A DNA stretch of 14,936 nucleotides from UBA11869 sp964544965 (GCA_964544965.1 CAZJED010000036.1:1-14936), one strand, 5' to 3'. Positions 1 to 7,815 are shown, counted from the first letter of the stretch. Numbers and translations are program-made. The notes: generated from the sequence alone by a model not told the origin.

Positions 1-281
1 CAATTAAGATTGCTTTACAATACTGGCGAAATATTGGAGAAGATAAGAAAACAACATCAACAGGCGATGACCGCGTTTTTAGTCAGAATAGTTCTGGTGA
101 CGGGTATGGTGTATCAATAGAATATACATCTGTTTTTTTACAAAAAACTCCGGTAACACGGGGTTCTGGTTTCGATAGTTCATTTGCGAATTATTGGTTT
201 GAAATCCAGTCTAAAGCAAGAACAGATACAGGAGCATCATCGACGGTTGCTCTTGGCATGTTTCAAGTTGGTTCAAATTAA
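1..281 (+). CDS. pilX: C-terminal end of a PilX-like type IV pilus assembly protein (partial, 5' end outside window)
   Basis: The reading frame is open from base 3 and ends at TAA 279-281, giving about 92 residues of a protein whose start lies upstream of the window. The visible tail includes YWFEIQSKARTDTGASST and ends ALGMFQVGSN. Hydrophobic and small residues alternate in the manner of the C-terminal beta strand of PilX-like minor pilins, where an aromatic-x-I/V-x-S/A stretch is followed by a small-residue turn and a final strand. The strongest support is position: pilX is normally just upstream of pilY1 in the minor-pilin operon, and pilY1 and pilE follow here on the same strand. The next gene starts 33 bases later, so they are probably co-transcribed. 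The N-terminal prepilin helix that would settle the identity is not in the window. The alternative is another minor pilin such as PilW. Confidence 0.6.
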   Translation, partial: IKIALQYWRNIGEDKKTTSTGDDRVFSQNSSGDGYGVSIEYTSVFLQKTPVTRGSGFDSSFANYWFEIQSKARTDTGASSTVALGMFQVGSN

Positions 282-314
282 AACAGTATTTTTTTGAAGT
301 TGAGGGATTAGAAA

Positions 315-683
315 ATGAACAAAACAAATATTTTTTTCATAACACTTAGCTTAGTAATGTTTTCAACATTATCTCAAGCAGCAAACCCGGTAACACAACT
401 AAAAGATCTTGGTATGGACGGCGAAGCACGATTATATGATGTAATGTGTGCAAACGGTAAAGGAACGACTATTTTTCAACCAGTTGGACCAGCCTTGGCA
501 GACGAGGTTGAGCCACTTGCAGAAGATGCAGAAATTATAGAACTGGATGATGATAGCGGTATTGATTTTAAAGCCGAAAGTAAACCGAGAGTGTGTACAG
601 CAATAGGCGGTGGCGAGATAGATTGCGCCGTGTATAAAGATATTGATACTGCAGCGGAGGCAGTATGTAAAACATTAGGATAA
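315..683 (+). CDS. Unrecognised small exported protein between pilX and pilY1
   Basis: This is a 122-aa protein that I do not recognise. Residues 1-22 form a signal peptide: a lysine near the start, a hydrophobic core FFITLSLVMF and a cleavage-like SQA before ANP. The mature part has four cysteines (45, 94, 104, 118), enough for two disulfides, and a strongly acidic middle (about residues 61-88). The ATG at 315 has a GAGGGA ribosome binding site at 302-307, seven bases upstream, which supports the start. It lies 33 bases after the pilX-like gene and about 50 bases before pilY1, so it is very probably in the minor-pilin operon and acts in the periplasm or at the pilus. In Pseudomonas the small accessory gene pilY2 lies between pilY1 and pilE. 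Here the small gene is on the other side of pilY1, and I see no similarity that would justify that name. Confidence 0.75.
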   Translation: MNKTNIFFITLSLVMFSTLSQAANPVTQLKDLGMDGEARLYDVMCANGKGTTIFQPVGPALADEVEPLAEDAEIIELDDDSGIDFKAESKPRVCTAIGGGEIDCAVYKDIDTAAEAVCKTLG

Positions 684-733
684 ACATAAACCAATTAACA
701 ATATTAACACTGTAACGTTATAAGGAGTTGACA

Positions 734-3700
734 ATGTTGAGCACAAATAAATTTATAAAAGTTTTTTTCTTACAATTGCGACAATGTGCGCTTGTAGCTT
801 TGCTAATCTTTTCTAGTAGTGGTCAGGCTGATGATACGGAAATATATATGGGCACCGGTCAGACAGATGCCGCTGAAACTCACCCTAATGTGCTCTTTAT
901 TTTAGATACATCCGGCAGTATGAATGCCCGTGATGCAGGCGCAAATAAGCGAACCCCTAGAATGACAGTGTTGAAAGATGCAATGGACGATCTGTTAACA
1001 GATCTCGATAACGTCAATGTCGGTATATCGCGGTTTAGTAATAGCGGTGGTTCCGTTATTTTTCCTATTAGTCCAATAGATGGAAATGCCAGCACTATAA
1101 TTGGTGAATCAGATGGACAACAAAAAGCATTAGAATTTAAAGCAGTTTTGATTAATCCTGAAGATGATGCAGAGGAACGAGTAAGCGGTAGTAGTTCGGG
1201 ACAAGTTTTTTTGCATGACGATGTGCTTGAAGCATTTGATTTTGGCGGCACCTCCGGTCAGTCGGGATCAGAGGAGATTGAGATATCACTAAATAGTGAC
1301 GATATTTCAGAATTCAATAATAGCGGGCGCATGTTAAATACCAGTTTTGCCTATATTCATCAGGTGGTGGCATTAGGTCTGCGTTTCCAAAGTGTTGATA
1401 TTGCGCAGGGTACGACAATCCAGTCTGCATTCATTGATTTTACGCATCGTATCCGAAGAACCAATCGTACTAATGCCGTGATATCGGGCTTAGATATCGC
1501 AAATGCATCAACCTTTAGTACGTCAAGCCGTGATTTATCAAGTCGTTCGACGACCAGCGCAACAGTTGCATGGGATGGTATCCCGGGCGGGCGTCCGAAC
1601 ACAAAATTCTCAACTCCAGATATTAAAGATATTGTTCAGGAGATCGTTGATCGATCTGATTGGTCTTCTGGAAACTCGATGGGATTTAAAGTTTTTACCA
1701 GCAGAGGGACACGTTACCCATACTCGCGTAATTCAAGTACAACACGTCAGCCAAAACTACGTATAAAAATCCAGGCAACTGCTGGTTCTGAAGGGGATGA
1801 CCAGTTAATCGCATTACGTTTTGAAGATGTCCGAATTCCACGGGGTGCGTCTTTACAAGAAGCGAAGCTATTGGTTACGAACTCGGCTGTAGGCGGCTCA
1901 GATTCAGTTGTCTGGCAGATGTCCGCGGAACAAGTTGACGATTCTGCCCCTCTTAGTTCAGCCAGTGGCAGCCTAAGTGCACGTAAAGGTAGCGGTACAG
2001 TTGTAAATTGGACTGTTGATAGCTCAACATTAAATACTACCCCAGCTTCATGCGGGACTGGTTGTACAGAGCAGCGCACCAAAACAACTAACGATATAAA
2101 GAGCATTATTGAGGAAGTAACAAGTCGTTCTGGTTGGTGTGGCGGTAATGCGATCACCATTTTTATCGAAGCTAGTAGTCCGACTGCAAATCAGATGCGT
2201 AAATTACACAGTCGTGATAGTTCGGAAGCTCAGCTTGCACCAAAACTATCCTATAAATATATGCCGCAAAGCGGGTGTATGAATGCAAGAGAAGTTGCTC
2301 AAATTTCATCAAGCGGTGATGATGCAGAACAATTTAGCGATAGTTACTCAGGTAGCCGAGTTAATACAGTTGGCAATGACATTGTTCTTGGTGAAGATCC
2401 TAGAAGAGGTAGTCAAACGGTCGGACTTCGTTTTAGTCAAGTAGAAGTACCAAAAAATGCGACAGTTAAGGAAGCACATATCGAGTTTAGAGCGAAAGGG
2501 ACCTCCAGCGGTGCTGCAAGTTATACTATAAAAGGATTTAATGAAGACAATATCGGGTCGTTTAGGACCAATGCAAATGACATTTCGAAGAGACGGACAA
2601 CAAACGCCACTTCAACATGGGCAATGACGGGAGATAATGCTGAGGATGGCTGGGATGATCCTGGCGCACAACATCAAACTGAAGATTTAACATCTATTGT
2701 GCAGGAGATTGTTAATCGCCCTGGGTGGAGCAGTAAAAATAATATGGGTTTTGTTATCACAGGTACCGGTACGCGTACTGCTGAAAGTTTTGATAATGAC
2801 CCCTCAAAAGCCCCTCGTCTTGTCGTTAAATATGATGATTCGGTGACCGTACCTTTTAAATCGGTACGCGAGGTACTAAAAGAAAAAGTAAAAGAATTAC
2901 CAGCAAGAGGCGGAACCCCGATTGCAGGTGCAATGCTAGAAACTGCGAAGTATTTTCGCGGAGATCGAATGCGCCATGGGAAAAACCGCGGGCAGTTTGG
3001 AGAAATTAGTCATCCCGGTACGTATTGTGTAGCCCCCGGTAATTGCCCCGGTGCCAGACCAACTACAAGTGGTGGTGGTTACTACGGCGGTGGTGGTGGT
3101 AAGACGGATGAGTTTATGGTGCTCAATCCATCAGGTTGCACAAAGAATAATTTAGGTAGTTTCAGATGTCGTAACCGAAAAATTAATGGTAATCCAATAT
3201 ATATTTCACCAATTAAATCAGAGCTTGAGTGTGCGGCAAATCATCAGGTTCTTTTAACTGATGGACAGGCAGGCACAAGAGACGATGCTGCTATTCGACA
3301 ACTAATACCAAATACAAAATGGCGAAAGCAAGGAAACAGATGTTATACGAGTAACTCAGAATTTAGATTAGATGAGCATCAACAACATAGTTATGTTAAT
3401 GCACGTTCATCTTATGGTTATGGTTATGGTTCATCCAATCAACCTACAGCTGAGAGTTGTGTTCCAGATCTTGTCGAATTTATGCGAAAAGTAGATCAAA
3501 ACCCGCGCGTAAAAGGTGAACAGATTGTAAAAACACATACGGTTGCTTTCGCTTTGAAAGATACAGGGCCTGTGCAATTTTTAAAGGACGTTGCAAATCT
3601 TGGCGGTGGTGGTTTTTATTCAGCAGATACGGCAGGCGATTTACAAGATGTTTTTGAGGTGATTCTATCAGAAGTTAGAAGCGCACCAACATCATTTGCT

Positions 3701-5098
3701 GCCCCATCACTTGCAGTGAATGCATTTAATAAATTAGAAAGTCGTAGCGATGTTTACTACGGAATGTTTACACCAGAACTTTCACAACGTTGGAATGGCA
3801 ACCTGAAGAAATATAAACTTTGTCTTTCAGGCTCATGTATTTCACAGACTACACCTCAAGGTAGCGTACTTGATGCCTCTGGAAATCCTGTGGTCGACAC
3901 AACAACAGGAAAGTTTTCAACAACCTCTCAAAGTGTTTGGTCAGATTCACAAGATGGCCCATTTACCACGAAGGGAGGAGCTGGCGCAGAAATAACAGAT
4001 CATACCGAAGTGGTACTACTTACAGACAAAGATAATTCGAGTTCTGATTTTGAAGCTATTAATGGCACGCTTTTAAGAGCAAGTAGCGGATTTAATATGA
4101 CTGCCGCAAATTGGGACAGTAGTGATTTGTCCACAATGCGAGGCTCAATTTGTTCTGACATTGCAGAATCGTCCCGGACATCATCTGGCGGCGAGTGTGA
4201 AAAAAGAATGTTGTGGTTAATTGGTAAAAAAGACAGAACAGATTCATTGAATGATGTTTCTAATAATGAACGTTGGTCAATTGGCGATATTCTGCACAGT
4301 TCACCTAGCATTATTACGTACGGCGGTCAAAATGTTGCCGGTAATGAGACGTTTATTGATAAGATTGTTTACGGAACGAATGCTGGTTTTTTACATATGG
4401 TTAATGGTCAAACCGGTAAAGAAGAATGGCGCTATCTACCAAGTGATTTTTGGCCAATGCAGCGTCAGCTCTTTGATAATCGTCAGGACACACACAGGTA
4501 CGGTATAGATGGTAAAGCTGTGGTGTGGCAGTGCGATGTCTTAGAAGATGGAACAATCCAACCTGATTCAGGTCGTAATGTAACTACTTTAGGCGCTACA
4601 ACTTGTGATGAGGCGAGCGCAGATTTTGTTCGTGTAATTGTCTCAACGCGACGCGGTGGCGGCGATCATGGTTTCATTTACGCACTTGATTTATCAGATA
4701 CCATCGGTAGTGATGATGATAAAGTTGATCCAAAGTTTATGTGGCGGATAAGCGGTGGAGATACATCTGGTGATTTTAGAAGATTAGCTCAAACTTGGTC
4801 AGATCCAAGGATTGTAACAATTTTGGTTGAAAGTCCTGGTCTAGTACCACACCCAAAAGAAGTTATAGTTTTTGGCGGCGGTTATGATCCAAAACTGGAT
4901 GATATTACCAGATACACAACAGCCGACAATGATGGTAATGATTATCTGGGGAATGCGATTTATATTGTTGATCCAATGAATGGGAAAAAGATTTTATCAA
5001 TAAGCGGCGCAGGTAGCGGTGCAGATATTGAAGTTGCCGATATGCATTTTTCAATCCCATCGAGAATTCATCACTTGATTCGAATGGCGATGGCCTGA
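734..5098 (+). CDS. pilY1: PilY1 type IV pilus tip/biogenesis protein, N-terminal part of a frameshifted gene
   Basis: PilY1 is an exported, pilus-associated protein needed for pilus extension, adhesion and surface sensing. I start it at ATG 734, because AAGGAG (722-727) is six bases upstream; the TTG at 728 is too close to that site. The 1454-aa product has a signal peptide (1-32, cut after SGQA). A von Willebrand A domain carries the metal-site motif DTSGS at 58-62 and continues with GGTP (726-729) and LTDG (Asp 843). Its two halves are separated by about 560 residues holding three related modules. A glycine/tyrosine-rich linker follows (about 779-789, and YGYGYG near 894). The conserved PilY1 C-terminal propeller region begins near SFAAPSLAVNAFNKL (about 987) and includes WSIGDILHSSPSI and IVYGTNAGFLHM. 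The frame ends early at TGA 5098, inside the propeller; the remainder is in another frame (5077-6006). Repairing the break would give about 1757 residues, long for the family because of the insertion. Confidence 0.9.
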   Translation: MLSTNKFIKVFFLQLRQCALVALLIFSSSGQADDTEIYMGTGQTDAAETHPNVLFILDTSGSMNARDAGANKRTPRMTVLKDAMDDLLTDLDNVNVGISRFSNSGGSVIFPISPIDGNASTIIGESDGQQKALEFKAVLINPEDDAEERVSGSSSGQVFLHDDVLEAFDFGGTSGQSGSEEIEISLNSDDISEFNNSGRMLNTSFAYIHQVVALGLRFQSVDIAQGTTIQSAFIDFTHRIRRTNRTNAVISGLDIANASTFSTSSRDLSSRSTTSATVAWDGIPGGRPNTKFSTPDIKDIVQEIVDRSDWSSGNSMGFKVFTSRGTRYPYSRNSSTTRQPKLRIKIQATAGSEGDDQLIALRFEDVRIPRGASLQEAKLLVTNSAVGGSDSVVWQMSAEQVDDSAPLSSASGSLSARKGSGTVVNWTVDSSTLNTTPASCGTGCTEQRTKTTNDIKSIIEEVTSRSGWCGGNAITIFIEASSPTANQMRKLHSRDSSEAQLAPKLSYKYMPQSGCMNAREVAQISSSGDDAEQFSDSYSGSRVNTVGNDIVLGEDPRRGSQTVGLRFSQVEVPKNATVKEAHIEFRAKGTSSGAASYTIKGFNEDNIGSFRTNANDISKRRTTNATSTWAMTGDNAEDGWDDPGAQHQTEDLTSIVQEIVNRPGWSSKNNMGFVITGTGTRTAESFDNDPSKAPRLVVKYDDSVTVPFKSVREVLKEKVKELPARGGTPIAGAMLETAKYFRGDRMRHGKNRGQFGEISHPGTYCVAPGNCPGARPTTSGGGYYGGGGGKTDEFMVLNPSGCTKNNLGSFRCRNRKINGNPIYISPIKSELECAANHQVLLTDGQAGTRDDAAIRQLIPNTKWRKQGNRCYTSNSEFRLDEHQQHSYVNARSSYGYGYGSSNQPTAESCVPDLVEFMRKVDQNPRVKGEQIVKTHTVAFALKDTGPVQFLKDVANLGGGGFYSADTAGDLQDVFEVILSEVRSAPTSFAAPSLAVNAFNKLESRSDVYYGMFTPELSQRWNGNLKKYKLCLSGSCISQTTPQGSVLDASGNPVVDTTTGKFSTTSQSVWSDSQDGPFTTKGGAGAEITDHTEVVLLTDKDNSSSDFEAINGTLLRASSGFNMTAANWDSSDLSTMRGSICSDIAESSRTSSGGECEKRMLWLIGKKDRTDSLNDVSNNERWSIGDILHSSPSIITYGGQNVAGNETFIDKIVYGTNAGFLHMVNGQTGKEEWRYLPSDFWPMQRQLFDNRQDTHRYGIDGKAVVWQCDVLEDGTIQPDSGRNVTTLGATTCDEASADFVRVIVSTRRGGGDHGFIYALDLSDTIGSDDDKVDPKFMWRISGGDTSGDFRRLAQTWSDPRIVTILVESPGLVPHPKEVIVFGGGYDPKLDDITRYTTADNDGNDYLGNAIYIVDPMNGKKILSISGAGSGADIEVADMHFSIPSRIHHLIRMAMA
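1160..2836 (+). repeat. Three tandem diverged beta-sandwich-like modules inserted in the PilY1 vWA domain
   Basis: Three segments of the PilY1 protein align with one another by eye: roughly bases 1160-1777, 1781-2260 and 2312-2836. Each has a strand like ALRF or GLRF followed by V-x-I/V-P-x-G/N-A-T/S and then an A-x-I/L-x-F-like strand. Modules 1 and 3 share a threonine-rich segment before a W. All three have a helix-like motif: DIVQEIVDRSDWSSGN in module 1, SIIEEVTSRSGWCGGN in module 2 and SIVQEIVNRPGWSSKN in module 3. Each closes with a P-K/R-L strand (QPKLRIKI, APKLSYKY, APRLVVKY). Modules 1 and 3 also share a lead-in beginning DDAEE or DDAEQ, which module 2 lacks. The pattern resembles carbohydrate-binding-like beta-sandwich domains of the DNRLRE type found in secreted proteins. 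That family link is from memory of the consensus and needs a profile search. Confidence 0.7.
5074..5079 (+). other. Probable site of the pilY1 frameshift (one missing G)
   Basis: The first frame reads SIPSRIHHL and then runs out of homology into IRMAMA and a stop. The other frame reads DSNGDG from base 5077. PilY1 proteins typically have SIP followed by a few residues and then the calcium loop beginning with Asp, so SIPSRIHHL-DSNGDGLTD is the expected reading. Changing TTGATT to TTGGATT at 5075-5080 restores it exactly. The tract has no run of identical bases and no X XXY YYZ slippery heptamer, which argues against programmed slippage. Confidence 0.75.
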
Positions 5099-6006
5099 CA
5101 GACCGTTTATACGTCGGTGATTTAGGCGGACAAGTTTGGCGAGTAGATTTAGGAGAATCTGTGCCGCTTGCTGGTAATAGAAGCAAAGGTACGGTCATTG
5201 GAAAGTTAGCAAAAATTTCTGGTAATGATAGCGCAAGCAGACGACGTTTTTTTGAACCTCCATCTGTAGTTCAGGTAAAGGATACAGTGTTTTCAGAAAC
5301 TGAAGAATACGATTATGTGCTTCTCGGTACAGGAGATCGCCCACATCCATTATCACAAACAGTGCATGATAGATTTTATGCTTTTCGTGATCGTTTTATA
5401 GGAAATAATTCGCTTGTAGATGCCGATGGCAATCATGTTTCTGGTGATGGCGATGCATATCCAACACCCGACCATAAACCTTACTCACATGAAACAGATA
5501 CTAGCTTACTGAATGCGACGACAAAAAGTCTTAATGATTTTGACATAGATGCAGTAAAAAGCTCTGATGGTTACTTTTTTGACTTTGCTGAAGCAAATGG
5601 CAATAGACCCGGAGAGAAAAATCTTTCAGCTCCAAAAACTATAGAAGGAGCTGTTGCTTTTACAACCTTCGACCCTGTAGGAGATACAAGTTCTGGCACT
5701 CAGTCAGCAAGCGATAAAAAGAAAGATGATCCATGCTCAGCAGCACCGAATATCGGTACCGCACGCGCTTATCATTTCCCTATCTTATCGGCTGATGTTC
5801 CCGAAATTAGCGAAGTTGCTAAAGGCAGAGGTGCAAATAGATTCAGAAAGTCCATCGGTAGCGGTATTCCTTCGGATGTAATTCCTATATTTACACGTGA
5901 TGGAATTGTTGGTATTACACAATCCGATGGTATCGGACATAATCTTGGACCATTGTCTTCCAACGCACCTGAAAGAGCGTATTGGAATGAGTCAATTGAG
6001 TTTTAG
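5077..6006 (+). pseudogene. pilY1: PilY1 C-terminal fragment, displaced by a frameshift
   Basis: This frame continues the PilY1 protein after the break. It opens after a TGA at 5029-5031. Homology-like sequence resumes at base 5077 with the calcium-loop motif DSNGDGLTD (5077-5103), followed by RLYVGDLGGQVWRVDLGE, the expected last blade region of the PilY1 propeller. The rest (about 300 residues) ends at TAG 6004-6006 and contains YDYVLLGTGDRPHP, also expected in this family. A GTG at 5161 has AGGAG at 5151-5155 in front of it, so a separate internal start is conceivable. Its product would lack a signal peptide and most of the propeller, so I regard the fragment as the displaced end of one gene. 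pilE follows 37 bases later. Confidence 0.85.
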
Positions 6007-6043
6007 TCTCTAACAATAAAGTTACTTTTTAGGAGCAAATTTT

Positions 6044-6541
6044 ATGATGCTGTCATTACATAAAGCTGGAAGGTCAGCTTATGGTTTTTCTTTAATTGAG
6101 TTAATGATTGTAGTTGCGATCATTTCAATTCTTGCAGCTATTGCCTTTCCAGCTTATGACGCATATGTTATCCGTGGTAAACGTGCAGAAGGTAGAGCAT
6201 TGTTAATGGATTCCGCTTCAAAAATGGAAAAGCATTATGGCGATTGCCTTAAATTTGGTTCAACAATTGCCGCAACTAGGGATTGTGCAGCAGGTAATGT
6301 CAATTTTTGTGGTAAAACAACCTGTGAAAGCGAAACAGGCAAATATGAAGTAGCTATAATAAATGGTTCTGCAAATGCTTATACGTTGACAGCAACACCG
6401 CAGGATCCATTTGTGGATACTCAGTGCGGCATATTAATGTTAAAACACACCGGGGAGAAGTGTATTAATGCAGGTGGTGAAGTTTGTTCATCAGACAATG
6501 CAGCCGCACAGGAAACCGTAAGACAATGTTGGGGTCGTTAA
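6044..6541 (+). CDS. pilE: PilE-type minor type IV pilin with eight cysteines
   Basis: This 165-aa prepilin has a class III signal: a 14-residue leader ending in Gly14, cleavage before Phe15, Glu at position +5 of the mature protein (FSLIE), and the hydrophobic helix LMIVVAIISILAAIAFPAY. The prepilin peptidase PilD would cut and methylate it before incorporation into the pilus through the inner-membrane platform. The start at 6044 has AGGAG at 6031-6035, eight bases upstream, a better spacing than for the ATG at 6047. Its position directly after pilY1 and its PilE-like tail (C-W near the C terminus) point to the minor pilin PilE, which with FimU, PilV, PilW and PilX primes pilus assembly together with PilY1. 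Cysteines are at 68, 81, 89, 94, 128, 140, 148 and 162, enough for four disulfides. Confidence 0.85.
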   Translation: MMLSLHKAGRSAYGFSLIELMIVVAIISILAAIAFPAYDAYVIRGKRAEGRALLMDSASKMEKHYGDCLKFGSTIAATRDCAAGNVNFCGKTTCESETGKYEVAIINGSANAYTLTATPQDPFVDTQCGILMLKHTGEKCINAGGEVCSSDNAAAQETVRQCWGR

Positions 6542-6594
6542 TTTAGCTAAGTAGTTAGTAGGTTTTTACCATTAAACATCTAATTTTGTGTTCC

Positions 6595-7254
6595 ATGCAT
6601 CTATTTGTTAAGTTAATAAAAAACTGTTTATTATCTCTTATACTATTACACAGTAGTTATGTGTTTGGAGATAGCGAGACTACTTTTGATTATGATGAGT
6701 TACGCGAAAAGATTACCTTCGGAAAAGCGACCTTTGCAGAGGTAAGACAAGCCTTAACTGAACCTAATGTTGTAAATCTTACAAATACTCTGCATGCATT
6801 ATATTCAATGCGTTGGCATCGGGCTGTATTGCATTTGAATCAGCATATCTGGGAAAGGAAGCGTGAAAAATATCCTGAGTTAGCATGGGATTTACTTGAG
6901 AAAATTCCACCACGAATAGCACTTGCCAGTACAATTAATCGAATCAGGATATTTAACACCGAAGAATATAAAGCATTTATTCGCTCACATAGTTATTCCG
7001 ATCATGAGTTTATTCGCGCACAGGTGGTAGTGGCGCTTGGTTTAAATGGCGACCCGAAAGATATTGAATATTTAGTTAAAATGGTTAACTCAAACAACCG
7101 ATATGTTGTCCAAACCGCGATAACCAGTCTAGCAATGCTAGGTCACGAGAACGCTAAGAACGCCATGATTATGCTTGAAGACGAATATAGAGATGAGCCT
7201 CGCGGGGAATTATTAAGGGAGCTATTAAAATATGCTTATAAATGGCAACCATAA
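6595..7254 (+). CDS. Exported protein with HEAT-like helical repeats
   Basis: This 219-aa protein begins with a signal peptide (KLIKNCLLSLILL core, cleavage near YVFG-DS). The C-terminal half (about residues 135-215) looks like HEAT/PBS-lyase-type repeats: FIRAQVVVALGLNGDPKDIE is followed by YVVQTAITSLAMLGHENAKN, each an arginine- or valine-led helix, a small-residue turn of G-x-x-x type and a second helix. Such repeats are usually protein-binding scaffolds; no catalytic motif is visible. I prefer ATG 6595 to the TTG at 6586, but neither has a clear ribosome binding site. It lies 53 bases after pilE on the same strand with no convincing terminator between, so it may be the last gene of the pilus operon. 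It converges on the DUF4124 gene with only eight bases between stops. The function is unknown. Confidence 0.7.
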   Translation: MHLFVKLIKNCLLSLILLHSSYVFGDSETTFDYDELREKITFGKATFAEVRQALTEPNVVNLTNTLHALYSMRWHRAVLHLNQHIWERKREKYPELAWDLLEKIPPRIALASTINRIRIFNTEEYKAFIRSHSYSDHEFIRAQVVVALGLNGDPKDIEYLVKMVNSNNRYVVQTAITSLAMLGHENAKNAMIMLEDEYRDEPRGELLRELLKYAYKWQP

Positions 7255-7262
7255 ATTGATAA

Positions 7263-7733
7263 TTAATTACAAACCTCTCCAACTATTTTTTCAGCTTCTT
7301 TCATACCTTCTTGTCTTTCTTCCTCGCCAAGCGAACGTACCGTTCCATCGTCTTCTACAAAAGAAACCTTTGGGTATTGGTACTTATTTAAATTCTTTTT
7401 CGCTTCCTCGCAGTGTGCTTTCATTTTTGCCAGCTCTTCTTTTTTTATCTCTACATCTTCTTTTTCTTTTTTTCTTTTTTCGCTGAGTTTATTAAGCGAT
7501 TTTGACTGTTTTTCGAGAGCTTTATTTGCACGTTGAGTATCTACATTATCTCTGAATTTTATTGTCTCAACACCATCATCTGTAATCGTATTCGGTAATT
7601 TTTCGCCATAATGAACTTTTCCCTCATCATCAACCCACTTATATATTTCGGCTGATACTGATAAAGTAATAAGCCAGGCGAGTAAAATAATAGATGAAAT
7701 AGAGATTCTGAATCTTGTAATTTTCTTGCTCAA
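7263..7733 (-). CDS. Exported DUF4124-domain coiled-coil protein
   Basis: This 156-aa protein has a signal peptide (about 1-28, hydrophobic core SIILLAWLITLSVSA). A short DUF4124 domain follows, recognised from EIYKWVDDEGKVHYGEKLP, a WVD-x-x-G-x-x-HY/F pattern very common in proteobacterial envelope proteins of unknown function. Residues 65-118 are rich in K, E and Q with heptad-like spacing and probably form a coiled coil. The C-terminal part has one cysteine at 108 and one at 155, which could pair. The frame has no ATG near its start; TTG 7733 is used, with GGAG about 11 bases upstream. It is the only leftward gene in the window and diverges from the glutaredoxin-like gene. Its promoter candidate is at 7765-7793. 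Confidence 0.8.
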   Translation of the reverse strand: MSKKITRFRISISSIILLAWLITLSVSAEIYKWVDDEGKVHYGEKLPNTITDDGVETIKFRDNVDTQRANKALEKQSKSLNKLSEKRKKEKEDVEIKKEELAKMKAHCEEAKKNLNKYQYPKVSFVEDDGTVRSLGEEERQEGMKEAEKIVGEVCN

Positions 7734-7764
7734 AATAGATTTAACTCCATATTCGCTATGATTT

Positions 7765-7793
7765 AGTATATGATTTTAGGACAATATTTGTAA
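7765..7793 (-). promoter_or_regulatory. Candidate sigma70 promoter of the DUF4124 gene
   Basis: On the minus strand, TTACAA (7793-7788) and TATACT (7770-7765) are separated by 17 bases. The -10 matches consensus at five of six positions; the -35 is weak at three of six. Transcription would begin near 7758, leaving a leader of about 25 bases with GGAG before the TTG start. Confidence 0.4.
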
Positions 7794-7815
7794 CTAAGAA
7801 AATAAAACTCTTAGT
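7793..7815. repeat. Perfect 7-bp inverted repeat, possible operator
   Basis: ACTAAGA at 7793-7799 and TCTTAGT at 7809-7815 are exact reverse complements separated by nine bases. The half-sites are 16 bases apart from start to start, about one and a half helical turns. The left arm touches the proposed -35 box of the leftward DUF4124 gene. No T-run follows on either strand, so it is not an intrinsic terminator. It could bind a dimeric regulator of both divergent genes. Confidence 0.4.

Noticed and set aside
1747..2160. Long minus-strand open frame inside pilY1, and similar frames at 880-1251 and 4000-4311
   Set aside because: They lie opposite strongly coding PilY1 sequence, lack recognisable motifs, and are shadows of that gene.
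2957..2965. RGD tripeptide in PilY1 (YFRGDR), reminiscent of the integrin-binding RGD of P. aeruginosa PilY1
   Set aside because: It lies in the vWA half, in a YFRG motif common to PilY1 vWA domains, not in the region where the functional RGD is described, so the match is probably incidental.
5060..5098. Programmed -1 ribosomal frameshift in pilY1
   Set aside because: No X XXY YYZ heptamer lies at the join; a single missing base is a simpler explanation.
6547..6567. Possible terminator after pilE (CTAA-GTAG-TTAG followed by TAGGTTTTT)
   Set aside because: The stem is only four A/T-rich pairs, too weak to call an intrinsic terminator.
7232..7486. Plus-strand open frame over the DUF4124 gene
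   Set aside because: It is a low-complexity F/L/S-rich product made by reading the complement of a lysine/glutamate-rich coiled coil, so it is a shadow.
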